A stretch of 9,643 nt of DNA from Cyanobacteria bacterium UBA11370 (GTDB taxonomy: Bacteria > Cyanobacteriota > Cyanobacteriia > Cyanobacteriales > Coleofasciculaceae), in NCBI GenBank assembly GCA_003486645.1, contig DNGI01000286.1, positions 26,715 to 36,357 on the forward strand. The letters run 5' to 3'. The translations under genes and the position numbers were made by a program. Below, one piece after another: positions 1-6,073 of the stretch (position 1 is the stretch's first letter; every line of letters starts with the position of its first letter). Below the pieces are notes generated by a model. It did not search any database, was not told the DNA's origin, and saw only the letters and a list, made by a program, of their open reading frames with translations.

Positions 1-20
1 AAACAACAAACAACAAATAA
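1..20. repeat. Short tandem repeat, AACAACA-type, at the window edge
   Basis: Bases 1-20 are an A/C-only run built from AACAACA-like units, directly beyond the stop codon of the minus-strand membrane-protein gene. Read on that gene's strand it is TTGTTTG-like, the same composition as the heptamer array at 1274-1322. It is probably the end of a cyanobacterial short tandemly repeated repetitive (STRR) element cut by the window edge. Confidence 0.5.
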
Positions 21-395
21 CTAATTCGACTGACGACCTAATTCATACACTCCACTACCCATACAAGCTAGAATACCCATACTGATTGCCCAACTGCGAC
101 CAAGGGTAATTTCAACCCCATAGTTGCATAAGGCTCCAGCCACTAAAAACGGTACAATACTAAACAGTGAAGCGTAGAATAAATTTTGAGCTTCTCTCCC
201 CTTGCGAGTTCTTTCAAATTCCTCAGCAGAAGTGTAGAGCGATCGCTCCGCAAAATTAAACCAGCGATTGAGTTGTTCCGTTACCCATTGCTTTAAACGC
301 GAGAAGCTTAAATACAATGCTAAAGCCCACAACGAACCTCCGGCGATCGCTGTAGCACTCAGCTCGAATTGAAATGGGAAAATTTCAGTCAGCAT
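21..395 (-). CDS. Small membrane protein of unknown function, 124 aa
   Basis: I do not recognise the family. The protein shows three hydrophobic segments, roughly residues 13-31, 72-90 and 101-118. They are separated by a charged amphipathic stretch (about 34-70, rich in R, K and E) that probably lies on the cytoplasmic side. No catalytic motif or metal site is visible. Two perfect HIP1 octamers (239-246 and 343-350) lie inside the gene, which argues for a long-resident cyanobacterial gene. The ATG at 395 is the only sensible start, as the first hydrophobic segment follows within 12 residues; no strong Shine-Dalgarno is seen. It is transcribed divergently from the M23 peptidase gene across a 206-bp gap, so the two need not be functionally linked. 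The coding call is fairly safe from length, composition and membrane topology; the role is unknown. Confidence 0.7.
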   Translation of the reverse strand: MLTEIFPFQFELSATAIAGGSLWALALYLSFSRLKQWVTEQLNRWFNFAERSLYTSAEEFERTRKGREAQNLFYASLFSIVPFLVAGALCNYGVEITLGRSWAISMGILACMGSGVYELGRQSN

Positions 396-459
396 CGGCT
401 ATTCTACTTTAGAGGGGAACCCGTTAATTATTAATGTATCGTAACAAAAACCTTTGATC

Positions 460-492
460 AGATCCCCGACTTCTTAGAGAAGTCGGGGATCT
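460..492. repeat. Perfect 15-bp inverted repeat, dispersed palindrome
   Basis: The arms AGATCCCCGACTTCT (460-474) and AGAAGTCGGGGATCT (478-492) are exactly complementary around a 3-base TAG loop. The element lies between two divergent genes, so it is not placed as a terminator. The GATCCCCGACTTCT core resembles small palindromes that I recall as being scattered in many cyanobacterial genomes (from memory, not searched). It lies about 110 bp upstream of the M23 peptidase start and could affect that promoter region. Confidence 0.8.
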
Positions 493-601
493 TGCCTTCA
501 CAAAATATTAACTTGACGTATAATCCCATTGCTGCCAGCCTAGTACAGGATTGTAATTATTGCATTGGGTATCCGCACTTGAACCCTAGCCGTCACGAAT
601 T

Positions 602-1273
602 ATGAGAGGAAAGAACGTTTATCACATTTTGTCCCAACTCTTCAAACGCCAACCGCATCAAAAGCGTAAGACTCCAAAACGATACTTTCTGCTTTTAGCT
701 GGACTGAGTTTAATTAGTTTAATGACATTGGGAGGACTCCATCACCAACCAGTCCAAGCTTTCGATGTTACACCACCACAAATAGCAACCTCAGCGTCTT
801 GGCAAAAAGGTTCCTTTCCGGTAGAGAATTTTCAAGCCTACACTTCTCCCTATGGTCCCCGTCGTTCTCCCTCTGGATCGGGAACCGAATTTCATCGCGG
901 TTTAGATATTGCAGCGCCTGAAGGTAGCTATATCCGCAACTGGTGGACAGGGCAGGTTATCTCCCTTTCTGATAATACTGCTTGTGGCACATCAATTACT
1001 GTCCAATCGGGAGAATGGAAGCATATTTATTGCCACATGAAAGGTCATGTAGAAACCAACAACGGCAATACTTATCTCATTGACCGCGACGGTGGTCTTC
1101 AGATTTGGAAAGGTCAACAGGTGTTAACTGGAAACAGAATTGGTCGAGTCGGAATGACAGGTCGCACAACTGGCCCTCATTTACACTGGGGATTAAAGTA
1201 TGCTGACCAATATATCGACCCAGCCATAGTTCTCCGGGAAATGTATAAGCAACAGACGGTTTCTCGTTATTAG
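602..1273 (+). CDS. M23 family (LytM-type) metallopeptidase, secreted
   Basis: This is a zinc endopeptidase expected to cut peptide cross-links of peptidoglycan in the periplasm. A basic N-terminus (residues 1-27) precedes a hydrophobic segment (28-45) and a plausible signal-peptidase site after VQA (53), so the protein is exported. The LytM domain covers about residues 77-212. H98 and D102 (HRGLD) and H195 of HLH (193-195) are the zinc ligands, while H145 (YCHMK) and H193 match the catalytic histidines. All key residues are present, so it should be active rather than an EnvC/NlpD-type activator. Two cysteines (C128, C144) could form a disulfide outside the membrane. At 223 residues it is a minimal single-domain version with no LysM or coiled-coil region. 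An in-frame TAG at 587 makes the ATG at 602 the first possible ATG start; no clear Shine-Dalgarno is seen. It stands alone and converges on ftsH. Confidence 0.9.
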   Translation: MRGKNVYHILSQLFKRQPHQKRKTPKRYFLLLAGLSLISLMTLGGLHHQPVQAFDVTPPQIATSASWQKGSFPVENFQAYTSPYGPRRSPSGSGTEFHRGLDIAAPEGSYIRNWWTGQVISLSDNTACGTSITVQSGEWKHIYCHMKGHVETNNGNTYLIDRDGGLQIWKGQQVLTGNRIGRVGMTGRTTGPHLHWGLKYADQYIDPAIVLREMYKQQTVSRY

Positions 1274-1322
1274 TTGTTGGTTGTTGGTTGTTGGTTGTTG
1301 GTTGTTGGTTATTAGTTGTTTA
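1274..1322. repeat. STRR heptamer array (TTGTTGG)5 plus two degenerate units
   Basis: Five perfect tandem copies of TTGTTGG (1274-1308) are followed by TTATTAG and TTGTTTA. The array begins on the base after the TAG stop of the M23 gene. Unit length 7 matches the STRR heptamers described in cyanobacteria. It is not CRISPR: there are no spacers. Confidence 0.9.
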
Positions 1323-1385
1323 TTCTTCCTCATTTGTTATTTATTCTTTGTTATTCGTTGTTCCCTGTTTTTATAGCCCCAACGG

Positions 1386-1435
1386 ACAACAAACAACTAA
1401 CCACAAACAACAAACAACCAACCACAAACCACTTT
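1386..1435. repeat. Opposed C/A-rich tandem repeat between convergent genes
   Basis: Two adjacent 21-base copies (1386-1406 and 1407-1427) differ at a single base (T at 1398, C at 1419). 21 is three heptamers. The composition (A and C only, apart from one T) is complementary to the TTGTTGG array at 1274-1322, so the two arrays could pair across a loop of about 65 bases. They lie between the stop codons of the convergent M23 and ftsH genes, where such a fold might limit read-through; that role is inference. Confidence 0.75.
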
Positions 1436-3364
1436 TTACCGACTCACCGCCATCTGTTTTTCGGGTAATTGAGTATATTCAGCGACAATTTCCCGGAACT
1501 GTTCGCCTTCGATAGTTTCCGAATCCAGTAAAATATCAACCAAACGGTCTACTAATGGTCGATTTTCTCGGATAAGCTGACGCGCTTTTTCATGACAACG
1601 CACGGCAATTTCTCGTACTTGTGCATCAATTTTCGTCGCCATTTCTTCGGAATATTCCGATCGCGCTGACCAACCCCCACCCAGAAAGACTTCGTTATCG
1701 GGACTTTCCAAAGCAACTGGTCCTAAATCAGACATCCCATAGCGTGTTACCATCTCACGGGAGAGGTTACTGACCGCTCTCAGGTCACTACTGGCACCTT
1801 TGGTCACTTCATCATACCCAAACACCTCTTCTTCTGCGGCGCGTCCTCCTAGGAAAATAGTAATTTGGTCGATTAGCCAAGCGCGACTGTACAGCCCACT
1901 ATCCACCATTTCTTCATTAAATACCTGCTGGGCAAAGCCGCCAATCCCGCCAGAACGGGGAATAATCGTTACTTTGTTCAGCGGGTCAGAATTTTCTAAT
2001 AAGGTCATTAACAAGGCGTGACCGACCTCGTGATAGGCAATCAGACGTTTTTTCTTACTATCCAACAAGGGATTCAGGGTCATACCAATGGTGACTCGAT
2101 CAACCGCATCATCAATTTCTAAGGGCGTGATCGCATCTTTGCGTCGCCGTGCGGTTAAAATGGCGGCTTCGTTGAGGAGGTTAGCTAAATCTGCACCGGA
2201 AAAACCAGGAGTACGACGGGCGATCGCTTCCAAAGACACTTCCGGATCGAGCTTTTTATTGCGAGCGTGTACCTCTAAAATTCCTAAACGACCATTGTAT
2301 CCTGGTAAATCGACGGTAACTTGACGGTCAAATCGACCGGGACGTAGTAGTGCGGTATCTAAAACATCGGGACGGTTGGTTGCAGCAATTACAATCACGC
2401 CACTATTGCCTTCAAACCCATCCATTTCTGTTAGTAACTGGTTCAGGGTTTGCTCTCGTTCATCATTACCACCCCCAATTCCTGCACCCCGTTGACGACC
2501 CACCGCGTCAATTTCATCAATGAAAATTAGGCAAGGTGCATTTTCTTTCGCTTTTCTGAATAAATCCCGCACCCGCGAAGCACCAACTCCCACGAACATC
2601 TCCACAAATTCCGAACCGGAGATGCTGAAAAAGGGGACACCTGCTTCTCCAGCCACAGCTTTTGCTAATAACGTTTTACCCGTTCCTGGAGGACCAACTA
2701 ATAACACACCTCTCGGAATCCGTGCCCCTAAAGCGGTAAAGCGTTCTGTTTCTTTGAGGAAAGTGACAACTTCTTGCAGTTCTTCTTTCGCTTCTTCAAT
2801 GCCAGCAACATCATTAAAGAAAACCCCGGTTTTCGCTTCCATCTGGAAACGGGCACGGGATTTACCAAAGTTTAACGCTTGTCCCGAACTACTAGCAGAA
2901 CGACGGAGGATAATCATCAATCCAGCTAGTAATAATAAGAGTAAAAATAAGTTCATCACCAGCCCCAACGCCGCAGAATTATCCGCTGTGGGTTCAACAT
3001 CATATTCAATGTTGGTATTGCCCAGTTTCTCAATCAACTCCGAATTTTGGTCGAGTAACATCACATCCTGGGGCGGTTCGGAAGAGTTTTGTCCCGTAAG
3101 GTGAACGGTGGCAGTACGTCGGGCTGGATCAATTTCTACTTTACTAATTTCACAACTTTTAGCGGGCGATGCGGTTGGGTTGACGTTGCAAGCCTCGATT
3201 TTTTCCAATAGCTGCCCATAGCTGAGAGATTTATTAGGGGTTTGTTGCGCTTGGGCGGGTGTACCCAAAACTGCCCCTTGAAAAATTAACAAACTGGCAG
3301 CAATACGCCAAAGGGTTCGCGGCGTAACCTCTGGTTTGTTAACGTGAGAAACGCGCTGGTTCAT
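1436..3364 (-). CDS. ftsH: ATP-dependent zinc metalloprotease FtsH
   Basis: FtsH is a membrane-anchored AAA+ protease that extracts and degrades damaged or unassembled membrane proteins; in cyanobacteria the paralogues work as hexamers, notably in photosystem II repair. Numbering from the ATG at 3364 (642 aa): hydrophobic segments at 17-34 and 132-152 flank a non-cytoplasmic domain. Walker A is GPPGTGKT (224-231), the pore motif MFVG lies at 256-259, Walker B is LIFIDE (279-284), and the second region of homology is around 325-345. The protease site HEVGH (445-449) has a third ligand, probably D527. It resembles the FtsH1/2/3 group more than the FtsH4 group, and the [10 protein letters not shown] loop (470-479) may mark an FtsH1-like paralogue (low certainty). 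The frame stays open to an ATG at 3613, but those extra codons run through dispersed repeats. An ATG at 3397 has GGAGG six bases upstream and is a serious alternative start. A HIP1 site lies at 2220-2227. Confidence 0.95.
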   Translation of the reverse strand: MNQRVSHVNKPEVTPRTLWRIAASLLIFQGAVLGTPAQAQQTPNKSLSYGQLLEKIEACNVNPTASPAKSCEISKVEIDPARRTATVHLTGQNSSEPPQDVMLLDQNSELIEKLGNTNIEYDVEPTADNSAALGLVMNLFLLLLLLAGLMIILRRSASSSGQALNFGKSRARFQMEAKTGVFFNDVAGIEEAKEELQEVVTFLKETERFTALGARIPRGVLLVGPPGTGKTLLAKAVAGEAGVPFFSISGSEFVEMFVGVGASRVRDLFRKAKENAPCLIFIDEIDAVGRQRGAGIGGGNDEREQTLNQLLTEMDGFEGNSGVIVIAATNRPDVLDTALLRPGRFDRQVTVDLPGYNGRLGILEVHARNKKLDPEVSLEAIARRTPGFSGADLANLLNEAAILTARRRKDAITPLEIDDAVDRVTIGMTLNPLLDSKKKRLIAYHEVGHALLMTLLENSDPLNKVTIIPRSGGIGGFAQQVFNEEMVDSGLYSRAWLIDQITIFLGGRAAEEEVFGYDEVTKGASSDLRAVSNLSREMVTRYGMSDLGPVALESPDNEVFLGGGWSARSEYSEEMATKIDAQVREIAVRCHEKARQLIRENRPLVDRLVDILLDSETIEGEQFREIVAEYTQLPEKQMAVSR

Positions 3365-3400
3365 CTGCTTATCATTAGACCTCTGGCATAAATCCATAAA

Positions 3401-3526
3401 ACCCCTCCCCAACCCTCCCCTACAAGGAGAGGGAGCAAGCTTTTTTCCCCGTGAAAAAAAGGCTTCGTCCTTACTCATCTCCCCTTTTAGGGGGGAACGA
3501 GAGGGGTCGGGGGGATTAAGGGGGGT
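3401..3526. repeat. Composite G/C-rich palindromic repeats in the ftsH leader
   Basis: Three stem-loops sit in a row. The first is at 3413-3433 (arms CCCTCCCCT and AGGAGAGGG, one mismatch). The second is a T-run/A-run hairpin around 3437-3465 (AAGCTTTTTTC against GAAAAAAAGGCTT). The third is CCCCTTTTAGGGG at 3481-3493, followed by a G-rich run to 3526. This composition is typical of dispersed palindromic repeats in filamentous cyanobacteria (family knowledge, not searched). The block lies immediately upstream of the likely ftsH starts and supplies the GGAGG in front of the ATG at 3397. Confidence 0.7.
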
Positions 3527-3853
3527 CACTTCGACTTTGGCAAGAAGTCTATTGCTCGAACCTTCGGTTGGTTCATGTTTCATCCATGCTCTAATCCAGG
3601 AACTGTTCTTCATCCAAAATTTCCTTGCTTATCCAGCCTTGACTCAACCCCTGGGTAAAGTGGGTTACGCTCCAAGTACGTAATCCGGCGTTGAACGATC
3701 TTTACCAATTTCTAGTTTAACGAGTCTCAATTGTTGCCGTACTTATGTGACGGTTAACTGTATTGATTGGTTAATGAGTTACAGATTTCAATCTCTAAAG
3801 ATGTTATACGACAAACCCATAACCAATTACCTACAGCTAAAGCATGAAAATTG

Positions 3854-3900
3854 CTCCCCATCTCCCCATCTCCCCATCCCCCCCTCTCCTCTCCTCATTG
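3854..3900. repeat. CTCCCCAT octamer tandem repeat with pyrimidine tail
   Basis: Three perfect CTCCCCAT copies (3854-3861, 3862-3869, 3870-3877) continue into a C/T-only tract to about 3896. The purine-rich patch at 3965-3988 (GTGGGGAGTGGG and following) is partly complementary, so a long imperfect hairpin is possible. It is a simple-sequence repeat common in intergenic DNA of cyanobacteria. Confidence 0.75.
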
Positions 3901-4050
3901 ACGACATTCAACCCAACTCGCTATACTAAACGTAGTCGTAATGACTTCGAGTTACTAATTAAACAGTGGGGAGTGGGAAGGAGAGAGGATCTTTAGTACG
4001 CTAACTGAGCTAGGTTAAGTTCAGTATTTTTTGATTAGAGGGCTTTAGAC

Positions 4051-4596
4051 ATGGTTAAAATTGTTGGGATTAGCGGTAGTTTGCGACCTAAATCTTATAG
4101 CTATCAGGCGTTAAAGTTAGCGATTCAGCGAGTGGAAGCGTTGGGTGCATCAGCGGAAGTTCTGGACTTACGAGAGATGCAGTTACCGTTTTGTATTGGG
4201 AGTGATGATTATCCGGGTTATCCGGATGTGGTTCGGTTACGAGAAACGGTGCAGAATGCGGATGGTTTGATTCTGGTTTCTCCAGAATATCATGGTAGCG
4301 TGAGTGGGGTGTTGAAAAATGCTTTAGATTTGATGAGTTTTGACCATTTATCGGGTAAAGTTTCGGGTTTAATTAGTGTGTTGGGGGGTCAATCGAATAG
4401 TAATGCGTTGAATGATTTACGGGTAATTCTGCGTTGGGTTCACGGTTGGGTAATTCCGGAACAGATTGCGATCGGTCAGGCTTGGAAAGCGTTTGGTGAG
4501 GATGGTAAGCTTTTGGATGAGAAACTCTCGAAGCGGTTCGATCAGTTTGCTGAGAGTTTGGTGGAAAATACTCGTAGGTTACGTGGGGTTTTGTAG
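4051..4596 (+). CDS. NADPH-dependent FMN reductase family flavoprotein
   Basis: This is a soluble flavodoxin-fold oxidoreductase of the NADPH-dependent FMN reductase / quinone reductase family (relatives: SsuE, ChrR, ArsH-like and azoreductase-like proteins). Residues 6-17 (GISGSLRPKSYS) form the FMN-phosphate loop with the typical GSLR start. Residues 78-93 (PEYHGSVSGVLKNALD) form the family signature that contacts the flavin ring. At 181 residues it has the usual family length. An AGAGG about nine bases upstream of the ATG at 4051 serves as a ribosome binding site. The physiological substrate cannot be told from sequence: quinones, free FMN, chromate and nitro or azo compounds are all used by relatives. 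It is a single gene, converging on the XRE/ImmA cluster, and appears to be the last core-genome gene before the accessory segment. Confidence 0.9.
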   Translation: MVKIVGISGSLRPKSYSYQALKLAIQRVEALGASAEVLDLREMQLPFCIGSDDYPGYPDVVRLRETVQNADGLILVSPEYHGSVSGVLKNALDLMSFDHLSGKVSGLISVLGGQSNSNALNDLRVILRWVHGWVIPEQIAIGQAWKAFGEDGKLLDEKLSKRFDQFAESLVENTRRLRGVL

Positions 4597-4621
4597 TTGG
4601 CAGTTTTAATACTATTTTTAG

Positions 4622-4642
4622 GGGCATGGCGTGGCTGTGCCC
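4622..4642. terminator. 9-bp stem-loop between convergent genes, possible terminator
   Basis: GGGCATGGC (4622-4630) pairs with GCTGTGCCC (4634-4642) through seven Watson-Crick and two G-U pairs around a 3-base loop. It lies 26 bases after the FMN reductase stop and 8 bases from the stop of the opposing small ORF. A short TTTAT follows on the plus strand, so it may terminate FMN reductase transcription weakly. It could also simply be a dispersed repeat. Confidence 0.55.
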
Positions 4643-4649
4643 TTTATGA

Positions 4650-4910
4650 TTATGGAGTTACCAGGGGAATAATTGTCTGGTTTTTTGCTGTATTTCTTCC
4701 AGATTGTTCTTGAACCAATTTAAGAACGCCATTTGCTATCTCCACTTCTTCTGGATCAATTGGGTATTTTAAGATTTGCTCTAATCCATTAATAATACAG
4801 TCTAATCCTCCTGGAAGAGTCAGAAACTGGTCAAGAATTTCGTGCCGTAATTCCCAGTCCCATTCATCAGGAGTATAGCAACCCTTTATTATGACTGGGA
4901 ACAGCCTCAC
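4650..4910 (-). CDS. Small hypothetical protein overlapping the ImmA-like gene, 86 aa
   Basis: I do not recognise the family. The start is GTG at 4910, 44 bases inside the end of the ImmA/IrrE-like gene in another frame; no in-frame ATG or other convincing start was found further down. The product is acidic and likely helical in its middle (residues about 14-50: DEWDWELRHEILDQF, then GGLDCIINGLEQILKYP), followed by a second predicted helix around 53-69. There is no signal peptide or membrane segment. Overlap and shared strand place it as third gene of the XRE-ImmA unit, so it might modulate the protease, act as an adaptor, or be unrelated cargo. The long overlap and GTG start leave real doubt about whether it is translated. 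Confidence 0.5.
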   Translation of the reverse strand: MRLFPVIIKGCYTPDEWDWELRHEILDQFLTLPGGLDCIINGLEQILKYPIDPEEVEIANGVLKLVQEQSGRNTAKNQTIIPLVTP

Positions 4911-5544
4911 CTAAAAGAATTTGACCAGTATTCGGAATAATGTGAATCCACCCTAGTTCTTTCAGGCGATGAGTCAGATTGGATATAGTTACACCAAGCT
5001 CATCTTTCATAATATATAGGTCATGCCAGTTAGTTAAATCACGTCCTAGCCGTTTCTCTTTCAAAATATGTCTGGGCATCAGTAAGCAACTGGCGAAATA
5101 CTGAGCTTGCCATTCAATCGAGCGAGTTTCCTTCTGATTATTGGTACTACGGCATAAAAATGGCTGTAAATTAAACTGAATGCCAGTCTCTTGCCGCTCT
5201 AGCAATTTATCAACTCCATCTGTATCAATATGAAGTATCCAGTGTCCTATTTCATGAGCAATTGTCGATGCTTCAAATCCATTAGGGAGTTTAAGAATAT
5301 CCTCATTGATTTCAATAAGACGCTTTAGTGGAAAAATCCGAGCTGCGATAAGTTCTTCATCATCTTCATCTATTTTCTCCCAAACAACAGCCAATTGAAG
5401 AAAGTCAGCAACACGGCTGGCATCTAAAGGATATGTAGGAGTGTATTTAGGATTTTCCTGCATCCGTTTGAGAAGCTCATTAGCCAGACGCTCAATTTCA
5501 TCTTTTTCATAAAAGCGGTAGGGCTTAAAGATCCTCAACTTCAC
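4867..5544 (-). CDS. ImmA/IrrE family zinc metallo-endopeptidase
   Basis: This is a COG2856-type protease. Known relatives (ImmA of ICEBs1, IrrE/PprI of Deinococcus) cleave a partner XRE-family repressor in response to DNA damage or related signals. The zinc motif HEIGH lies at 97-101 in the context STIAHEIGHWILH, with the third ligand most likely E144 in EWQAQYFASCLLMP (144-157), which is a hallmark of the family. The segment about 175-199 (YIMKDELGVTISNLTHRLKELG) resembles the helical tail that follows the protease core. The start is GTG at 5544: an in-frame TGA lies nine bases upstream, so nothing longer is possible. AGGAG is only two bases from this GTG, so the TTG two codons downstream is an alternative. 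It follows the XRE gene by 38 bases on the same strand, the classical repressor-protease pairing. That the adjacent XRE protein is its substrate is inference from this pairing. Confidence 0.9.
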   Translation of the reverse strand: MKLRIFKPYRFYEKDEIERLANELLKRMQENPKYTPTYPLDASRVADFLQLAVVWEKIDEDDEELIAARIFPLKRLIEINEDILKLPNGFEASTIAHEIGHWILHIDTDGVDKLLERQETGIQFNLQPFLCRSTNNQKETRSIEWQAQYFASCLLMPRHILKEKRLGRDLTNWHDLYIMKDELGVTISNLTHRLKELGWIHIIPNTGQILLGEAVPSHNKGLLYS

Positions 5545-5582
5545 TTCTCCTCAATCTCTGGTCGTGTCTGTATTATTTCAAA

Positions 5583-5903
5583 TTATTCCTGGAACTCAGG
5601 CTCGCATTCTTGATCTCTCTGCAATTGACGGAGTAGAGCTGGCATTTCTTTGTAGTTCTCTCTGATAAGCTTCTGATAACAGTGAGGAATACGACCAGCT
5701 AAGAAAATTAACTCTTCTTCATCCAAATCTAGGTTTCGTGCTAACAGGCGAATGCTTTCCTCGCTTGGGGGAGTATCAGCGCGGTCATTTTCTAGTTTGG
5801 ACAAATAGGTGAAATGTAACTTAACACGGTCCGCCAAGTCTCGTTGACTATATCCCTTCCCTCGACGAGCTTCACAGATAATTTGTCCAAAGGTTTTTTT
5901 CAT
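5583..5903 (-). CDS. XRE family helix-turn-helix transcriptional regulator
   Basis: A compact DNA-binding protein of 106 residues with a Cro/CI-type HTH_3 domain at about 6-70. SQRDLAD (19-25) is the first HTH helix and HFTYLSKLE (30-38) the recognition helix, followed by the conserved packing segment PSEESIRLLARNLDLDEEELIFLAG. The tail (71-106) is charged and probably helical, and could serve in dimerisation or as the region cut by the partner protease. It leads the unit with the ImmA/IrrE-like protease, so it is most simply a repressor controlled by proteolysis. Its promoter region contains a TGAT-N6-ATCA site overlapping a TACAAT -10 candidate, which suggests autorepression. A second such site faces the divergent nuclease-pAgo operon. 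The ATG at 5903 gives a complete N-terminal helix before the HTH. Confidence 0.92.
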   Translation of the reverse strand: MKKTFGQIICEARRGKGYSQRDLADRVKLHFTYLSKLENDRADTPPSEESIRLLARNLDLDEEELIFLAGRIPHCYQKLIRENYKEMPALLRQLQRDQECEPEFQE

Positions 5904-5916
5904 CTAGGATTTTCCC

Positions 5917-5934
5917 AATGATATTGTAATCATT
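5917..5934. promoter_or_regulatory. Operator-like inverted repeat 1 (XRE side)
   Basis: AATGATATTGTAATCATT has arms AATGAT and ATCATT around a 6-base centre. Its core TGAT-N6-ATCA (5919-5932) is identical in design to the site at 5984-5997. The centre contains the minus-strand TACAAT that is the likely -10 box of the XRE gene, so a bound repressor would block its own promoter. Binding by the XRE protein is inferred. Confidence 0.6.
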
Positions 5935-5983
5935 TTAATGCCCCGTACAGTTATAAACTATTGTGTTGGCTAAACAAGCAACA

Positions 5984-5997
5984 TGATTAATTAATCA
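5984..5997. promoter_or_regulatory. Operator-like perfect palindrome 2 (pAgo side)
   Basis: TGATTAATTAATCA is a perfect 14-base palindrome with the same TGAT-N6-ATCA outer half-sites as the site at 5919-5932; centres are 65 bp apart, about six helical turns. It lies 76 bases before the ATG of the nuclease gene and just upstream of the TATACA -10 candidate. A dimeric regulator bound here could repress the nuclease-pAgo operon. The A+T-rich inner bases make chance palindromy less unlikely than usual. Confidence 0.6.
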
Positions 5998-6073
5998 ACA
6001 TATACATAGAGTTTGATTGGATAGCTATAGTGAATAATAGATTTGTAAATACTTCCACCAGAACTATAAACTC

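Larger units (their letters stand above)
3365..4050. other. Non-coding region between divergent ftsH and FMN reductase genes
   Basis: These 686 bases hold no convincing gene. They contain the composite palindromic repeats at 3401-3526, the pyrimidine octamer repeat at 3854-3900 and a purine-rich patch at 3965-3988. The stretch 3614-3850 shows nothing recognisable beyond being the likely place for the ftsH promoter. Bases 3990-4050 should hold the FMN reductase promoter, but no convincing -35/-10 pair is visible. Confidence 0.6.
5904..6073. promoter_or_regulatory. Divergent promoter region: XRE-ImmA unit and nuclease-pAgo operon
   Basis: These 170 bases are the only space for promoters of both units. 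For the XRE gene, TACAAT (minus strand, 5928-5923) is a fair -10 box that would give a leader of roughly a dozen bases. For the nuclease-pAgo operon, TATACA (6001-6006) and TATAGT (6026-6031) are -10 candidates, but no good -35 box accompanies either. The region is visibly A+T-rich and contains two matching operator-like palindromes. Confidence 0.65.

Noticed and set aside
1274..1435. Possible CRISPR array
   Set aside because: The units are 7 bases long and directly adjacent, with no spacers; this is an STRR-type tandem repeat.
1288..1515. 75-residue plus-strand open frame
   Set aside because: It is translated from the heptamer arrays and the antisense end of ftsH; composition is repeat-driven with no plausible start context.
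1800..3104. Three plus-strand open frames of 73-194 residues (1800-2021, 2088-2324, 2520-3104)
   Set aside because: All are antisense to the strongly conserved ftsH gene and show no recognisable domain.
3747..3929. 60-residue plus-strand open frame upstream of the FMN reductase gene
   Set aside because: Its second half is translated from the CTCCCCAT repeat and pyrimidine tract; no family resemblance or ribosome binding site.
4373..4627. 84-residue minus-strand open frame
   Set aside because: It lies antisense to the 3' half of the FMN reductase gene and looks like an ordinary shadow frame.
4650..5903. Classical type II toxin-antitoxin pair of the XRE plus COG2856 type
   Set aside because: Possible, but the intact HEIGH motif, the EWQAQYFASCLLMP signature and a divergent target operon with paired operators fit a repressor-protease switch better.
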